Position numbers and translations under genes: made by a program. Positions 24,332 to 27,409 of a stretch of 27,409 nucleotides of DNA are shown here, in pieces; the stretch's first letter is position 1; each line of letters starts with the position of its first letter. The DNA is taken from the NCBI GenBank assembly GCA_965603365.1, contig CBFDCR010000067.1:1-27409 (forward strand), in the 5' to 3' direction. This DNA is from JAHELQ01 sp965603365. Lineage in GTDB: Bacteria; Acidobacteriota; Aminicenantia; UBA2199. The notes under the pieces are model-generated. The model did not search any database, was not told the origin of the DNA, and saw only the letters and a list, made by a program, of their open reading frames with translations.

Positions 24332-24360
24332 ATTATAAGCCATCCGCACCAAAAAGGCAA
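24332..24360 (-). promoter_or_regulatory. Putative sigma70-type promoter for pepT
   Basis: On the minus strand TTGCCT (24360-24355) and consensus TATAAT (24337-24332) are spaced by 17 bases. The predicted start near 24325 abuts the ribosome site, giving a leader of about 15 bases. It lies 29 bases from the purA -35 box in a divergent arrangement. Confidence 0.6.
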
Positions 24361-24389
24361 AACCCGGCCGGCAAGGGCACGGTTTTTCG

Positions 24390-24418
24390 TTGCAATGGGA
24401 AGGTGAGTCTGCTAAAAT
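24390..24418 (+). promoter_or_regulatory. Putative sigma70-type promoter for purA
   Basis: TTGCAA (24390-24395) and TAAAAT (24413-24418) are spaced by 17 bases. Transcription would begin near 24425, leaving a leader of about 52 bases. Confidence 0.5.
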
Positions 24419-24476
24419 AACTCTTTGTTAGGCGTTATTCGTTTATCGTTAATCTTTTTTTTCTAAGGAGAATCGT

Positions 24477-25745
24477 ATGAATGTGCTGGTGTTGGGATTA
24501 CAGTGGGGCGACGAAGGCAAAGGCAAAGCCATCGACTATCTGGCCGGGAACTTCGATGTGGTGGCGCGGTTCCAGGGCGGTCACAATGCCGGTCATACCA
24601 TCTACTACAAAGGTGAAAAAGTCGTCCTGCACCTGCTCCCTTCCGGCATTTTTAGTCCCGGATCGGTTTCGGTGATCGGCAGCGGTGTGGTGGTCAATCC
24701 CCTGCAACTGGTCGAAGAGATCAAAAGTGTAGAACAACTGGGCATCACCCTGGATCAACTGGCCGTAAGTCACCGCTCGCCGTTGATTCTTCCCTTTCAC
24801 CAACACCTGGACATCGCGTTTGAGCAGTCCCGCTATTTGAAAATCGGCACCACCCGGCGGGGTATAGGCCCGGCCTATGAAGATTTAATCGGCCGGCGGG
24901 CGGTGTTTGTGGGAGATTTGCTGGACCGGGACCTGTTTTCCCGGCGGGTCTCACCCCTGAACGACTACTACAACAACATCATGCGCATGTACGGTGCCAG
25001 CGAGATTCCCCTTGAAAGTTATCTGGACGATTATCTAAACAGCGGCCGGTTTTTGCAGCGATTCTTAACCAATACGGTCTACCTGCTGAACCGTTTGGTC
25101 TCGCAAGGCAAGAGCATCCTGTTTGAAGGGGCCCAGGGTACGCTGCTGGATATCCATCACGGCACCTATCCCTTTGTCACCTCCTCCAATCCCACCATCG
25201 GCGGGCTCTTTACCGGTACAGGGCTGTCGCCAAAGGCAGTGGACAGGGTCGTGGGTATCACCAAGGCCTATGCGACCCGGGTGGGGGAGGGGCCTTTCCC
25301 GTCGGAATTGTTCGGGGCTGAGGCCGATTTCCTGCGAGAGAAAGGCAGCGAATACGGCGCCACCACCGGTCGGCCTCGGCGGGTGGGCTGTCTCGACCTG
25401 GTGGCTTTGAAATACGCGGTGATGATCAACGGCGTGGACAGCATATTTCTGACCAAGCTGGATATCCTGGATGAATTCGATGAGATCAAGGTGGTGACAG
25501 CCTACCGGCTCGAGGGAGAAGAGGAGGAGAGCCGGGTCTTCGACCCCTCGGTGATTGCCCGGAACCAGTTGACCCCACTGTTAAAAACTCTCCCCGGCTG
25601 GCACCAAAGTACCGGCACCATCCGTCTCTTTCAAGACCTCCCCCCCGCCGTCCGGACCTACATCACCCTCATCGAAGACTACCTAGAAATCCCCATAAAA
25701 TACATATCCGTCGGCACCCACCGCAACCAAACCATCAAAAGATAA
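24477..25745 (+). CDS. purA: Adenylosuccinate synthetase
   Basis: PurA joins IMP and aspartate with GTP to form adenylosuccinate, the first committed step to AMP. The 422 aa protein shows the P-loop-like signature LQWGDEGKGKAIDYLA with catalytic D12, GGHNAGHTI with H40, TTRRGIGPAYEDL in the IMP region, FEGAQGTLLDIHHGTYPFVT, the segment TRVGEGPFPSEL and the GTP-contacting LTKLDILD. The ribosome site TAAGGAG is well spaced from the ATG. It diverges from pepT. The next gene follows 81 bases downstream and may be read through, as no terminator is visible. Confidence 0.97.
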   Translation: MNVLVLGLQWGDEGKGKAIDYLAGNFDVVARFQGGHNAGHTIYYKGEKVVLHLLPSGIFSPGSVSVIGSGVVVNPLQLVEEIKSVEQLGITLDQLAVSHRSPLILPFHQHLDIAFEQSRYLKIGTTRRGIGPAYEDLIGRRAVFVGDLLDRDLFSRRVSPLNDYYNNIMRMYGASEIPLESYLDDYLNSGRFLQRFLTNTVYLLNRLVSQGKSILFEGAQGTLLDIHHGTYPFVTSSNPTIGGLFTGTGLSPKAVDRVVGITKAYATRVGEGPFPSELFGAEADFLREKGSEYGATTGRPRRVGCLDLVALKYAVMINGVDSIFLTKLDILDEFDEIKVVTAYRLEGEEEESRVFDPSVIARNQLTPLLKTLPGWHQSTGTIRLFQDLPPAVRTYITLIEDYLEIPIKYISVGTHRNQTIKR

Positions 25746-25826
25746 CCCATCCTCCCGTTTGTTATAGGTTCGCCGCCTGGCTGGCATCGGGAAAAACCAT
25801 GTTTGTCCCTATAAGGAGTGCCGCTG

Positions 25827-26126
25827 GTGCCAGACCTTAAATTTATTGCCGACATGAATATATCTCCCCTCACAGTAGAACGACTTAAAATAGAAAGGTG
25901 GGATATTTTGCGGGTATCTGAAATCATGGATGTCAGGAGTGGTGATACAGAAATCTTAGATTATGCAAGAAATCAGGATAGAACTGTTATTACTCAGGAT
26001 CTAGACTTTTCTGAAATTCTGGCAATAAAGGGTCTCTCAAAGCCGAGTTTGATCAGCCTCAGATTGGAAAATGCCAAACCAGATTTTGTCAGCCAGCGAA
26101 TTATAGACATTTCCCGCTTTTTTTAA
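25827..26126 (+). CDS. DUF5615-family PIN-like protein, possible toxin
   Basis: The 99 aa protein fits the DUF5615 PIN-like group, often the RNase-toxin half of a toxin-antitoxin pair. It has an early Asp in FIADMNISPL, then a Gly-Asp in RSGDTEILDYA, and TQDLDFSEI with two Asp in the order expected for a Mut7-C/PIN-type acidic site. I chose the GTG at 25827 because AAGGAG (25813-25818) is 8 bases upstream; the GTG at 25818 would overlap that site. The usual DUF433 antitoxin is not found upstream: only 81 bases separate it from purA. Whether it is active or an orphan remnant is open. Confidence 0.8.
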   Translation: MPDLKFIADMNISPLTVERLKIERWDILRVSEIMDVRSGDTEILDYARNQDRTVITQDLDFSEILAIKGLSKPSLISLRLENAKPDFVSQRIIDISRFF

Positions 26127-26133
26127 ATTTTAA

Positions 26134-26162
26134 TTAACTTTGGGTGATTTAGATGGTATAAT
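26134..26162 (+). promoter_or_regulatory. Orphan promoter-like sequence facing the HepT/MntA genes
   Basis: TTAACT (26134-26139) and TGG-TATAAT (-10 at 26157-26162) are spaced by 17 bases, with an extended -10. No rightward gene follows. A transcript would run antisense into hepT. It may be chance, as the surrounding bases are A+T-rich. Confidence 0.35.
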
Positions 26163-26267
26163 ACCAAATTCCTCTCCAAACACAAATAGATTTCCTTCTA
26201 TACATTTAGATCAATCATAAAGTAGTTATAGAGCCGTAACCCGGAGAGGTGGGGATAAGGAAGATTA

Positions 26268-26684
26268 TTACAAGAGGGCGGTAATAGCTCTGGAGAACTG
26301 GCGGAGGTGATCTAAATCTTGCTGGATGATTTCAAATATGACCTCATAGTCGACTTTCCAGTACATGTGGACCAGCATGTTGCGAAAACGAGCCATCTTC
26401 TTTAGCTCTTGCGATAACTCCTGGGGAATGATCTCCGCTTCACCCAAAAGGCCAAAACATTCGGCGTATTCGCCGGGCGCTTTTTTCAAGATCTTTGCCG
26501 ACACATGATAACATAGATTTAACGCCGCTTCTATCGCCACCAACAGACGATAGGAGGCAATATCTTGAAGATCTCTGTTTTTTAAAAATTCATTTTTGTC
26601 GGTCTCTTTAACCTCTTCGAGTCTCTTCAATGAATCGGCAATCTCCTGGCATCGTTTTTGAATGAGTTCCTGGTTAAGGCTCAT
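26268..26684 (-). CDS. hepT: HepT-like HEPN toxin (RNase)
   Basis: The 138 aa all-alpha protein belongs to the DUF86/HepT HEPN group. The RNase motif R-x4-H-x-Y is present as RNMLVHMY (about 101-108), preceded by KKMARF. An upstream segment SYRLLVAIEAALNLCYH matches the conserved second helix of the family. In the best-studied pair, MntA adds AMP to the Tyr of this motif and blocks RNase activity; the Tyr is kept here. The gene starts within the last four bases of the mntA gene (26681-26684), so the two are translated together, antitoxin first. Confidence 0.92.
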   Translation of the reverse strand: MSLNQELIQKRCQEIADSLKRLEEVKETDKNEFLKNRDLQDIASYRLLVAIEAALNLCYHVSAKILKKAPGEYAECFGLLGEAEIIPQELSQELKKMARFRNMLVHMYWKVDYEVIFEIIQQDLDHLRQFSRAITALL

Positions 26685-27109
26685 GATGCGAAGGCCTCCT
26701 TAATACTTCGGCGGAGCAGGGGTTTCATGTCCAGGTAGTGCCGGACGACCCGTTCCATGAATGAACACCGGCTATCTTCATCTTTATCGATGATCAATTC
26801 CCCGCGAATGACGTGGAAGAGAAAGGAAATCGGTGCAAAATTTAAAATACGAACGTCCACCGGCAGTTGAGTCAAAGTAGAAAGCTGCTCCGACAGATCT
26901 AAGGAATAGTAAAAAGAGTCTTTCTTACCCATCCCGCTGACATACACCCCGACATCGATGTCACGAAACGGCAGGTTATCGGTATAATCGTTAAAAGAAC
27001 CGTAGATAAAGGCAAATATGATCTCTTTTTTGGCCGACATAGCACCAATGAGATCTTCCACTACCTGCCGTTTTTTCTCAATGCTCGACAAAAGAAATCT
27101 CTGTTCCAT
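26681..27109 (-). CDS. mntA: MntA-like nucleotidyltransferase antitoxin
   Basis: The 142 aa protein is a minimal nucleotidyltransferase. The motif GSF...FRDIDVGV (about 38-54) gives the G-S and D-x-D signature that binds metal and nucleotide. The remainder has KKDSFYYSLDLSEQLSTL and a PVDVRILNFAP segment with a further Asp. MNT antitoxins of this type neutralise HepT by AMPylation (type VII toxin-antitoxin). Family members vary in length around 95-150 aa. The ATG at 27109 has only a weak GGA upstream, and I could not fix a promoter. Confidence 0.9.
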   Translation of the reverse strand: MEQRFLLSSIEKKRQVVEDLIGAMSAKKEIIFAFIYGSFNDYTDNLPFRDIDVGVYVSGMGKKDSFYYSLDLSEQLSTLTQLPVDVRILNFAPISFLFHVIRGELIIDKDEDSRCSFMERVVRHYLDMKPLLRRSIKEAFAS

Positions 27110-27301
27110 TTGTCCATAAGTTTACCATTTTTTTTGAAAATAAGCTACAAATCTTATTACGGTTTGAATATTGTTTATCAGGGGGTGGGGAATGTTAGAG
27201 GACTTAGATATTTTTTGTCCATTCGTTCCGGTGGTATTATAAGAAAAAAAATCGAGGAGCACTATAACAAATAGACCAAAAACTATAAAATTTAGACAAA
27301 A

Positions 27302-27409
27302 ATGATTAAGGGGGGGGATTGGGGGCAGTCGAAAATTACTCCCCCGATGGCTATAGGTGTCACCGCCGACACCCTGGACGTCACCGGTGACGCGCTGTCC
27401 GTCAACCTT
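27302..27409 (+). CDS. Possible start of a repeat protein, cut by the window edge
   Basis: From an ATG at 27302 the frame is open to the edge (36 codons). An alternative ATG lies at 27347. The visible end contains two 7-residue units, TADTLDV (27362-27382) and TGDALSV (27383-27403), sharing T-x-D-x-L-x-V, which suggests a short-repeat solenoid. Neither ATG has a good ribosome site. The upstream part is an A+T-rich spacer with G runs at 27311-27325, while the repeats are abruptly G+C-rich. This is tentative. Confidence 0.3.
   Translation, partial: MIKGGDWGQSKITPPMAIGVTADTLDVTGDALSVNL

Noticed and set aside
25746..25826. Possible C-terminal remnant of an antitoxin upstream of the PIN-like gene
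   Set aside because: The open frame here gives a short peptide without recognisable similarity to DUF433; too short to support.
27254..27259. GAGGAG ribosome-site-like sequence after a TTGTCC...TATAAG pair
   Set aside because: No ATG, GTG or TTG follows at a usable distance, and a stop comes soon in the likely frames.
1..27409. rRNA, tRNA, CRISPR array, prophage or full biosynthetic gene cluster
   Set aside because: I saw no cloverleaf, conserved rRNA segment, regular spaced repeats or phage structural genes, and the precursor peptide has no modification enzymes beside it.

Overview
The window is a gene-dense bacterial chromosome segment of moderate G+C with clear Shine-Dalgarno sites and sigma70-like promoters. 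The organism is probably a diderm (Gram-negative envelope): it has a GmhA-type sedoheptulose-7-phosphate isomerase, used for heptose in LPS. The phylum cannot be fixed from this sequence. The mix of an ftsH-cdaA-cdaR-glmM-pdxJ operon, a GG-leader peptide precursor, an Rpn-type nuclease and a HEPN/MNT pair would suit an Aminicenantes/Acidobacteriota-like or deltaproteobacterial-grade lineage. That is only a guess.

Layout. Positions 1-8105 are metabolic and sensory: the start of a leftward membrane protein, a divergent cystathionine beta-synthase-like enzyme, and a leftward group of an unknown two-repeat membrane-anchored protein, a three-PAS hybrid histidine kinase and glucose-6-phosphate isomerase, then leftward GdhA ending in a strong terminator. 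Positions 8292-10557 hold gmhA followed one base later by a divergent penicillin-binding-protein-like transpeptidase. Positions 10558-12736 are an accessory patch: an Rpn-family nuclease, a broken IS630-type transposase start, an imperfect duplicate of the 3' end of the transpeptidase gene, a small RiPP-like precursor with a GG leader and a Cys-rich core, and a conserved small acidic protein. An A+T-rich methyltransferase (12737-13342) follows.

Positions 13496-21545 form a tight rightward seven-gene run: ftsH, cdaA (c-di-AMP synthase), cdaR/ybbR, glmM, pdxJ, a dihydrolipoyl dehydrogenase and a methyltransferase fused to a beta-sandwich domain. It links membrane protein quality control, c-di-AMP and peptidoglycan precursor supply. 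A leftward pair, pepT and a Ycf46-like AAA+ ATPase, shares a divergent promoter region with purA. The right end is accessory again: a PIN-like DUF5615 protein, a HepT/MntA (HEPN/MNT) toxin-antitoxin pair, and at the very edge the possible start of a protein with 7-residue repeats.

No rRNA, tRNA, CRISPR array or riboswitch was recognised. The most interesting items are the orphan RiPP-like precursor, the direct repeat suggesting an insertion at the 3' end of the transpeptidase gene, and the two-repeat protein paired with the hybrid kinase.
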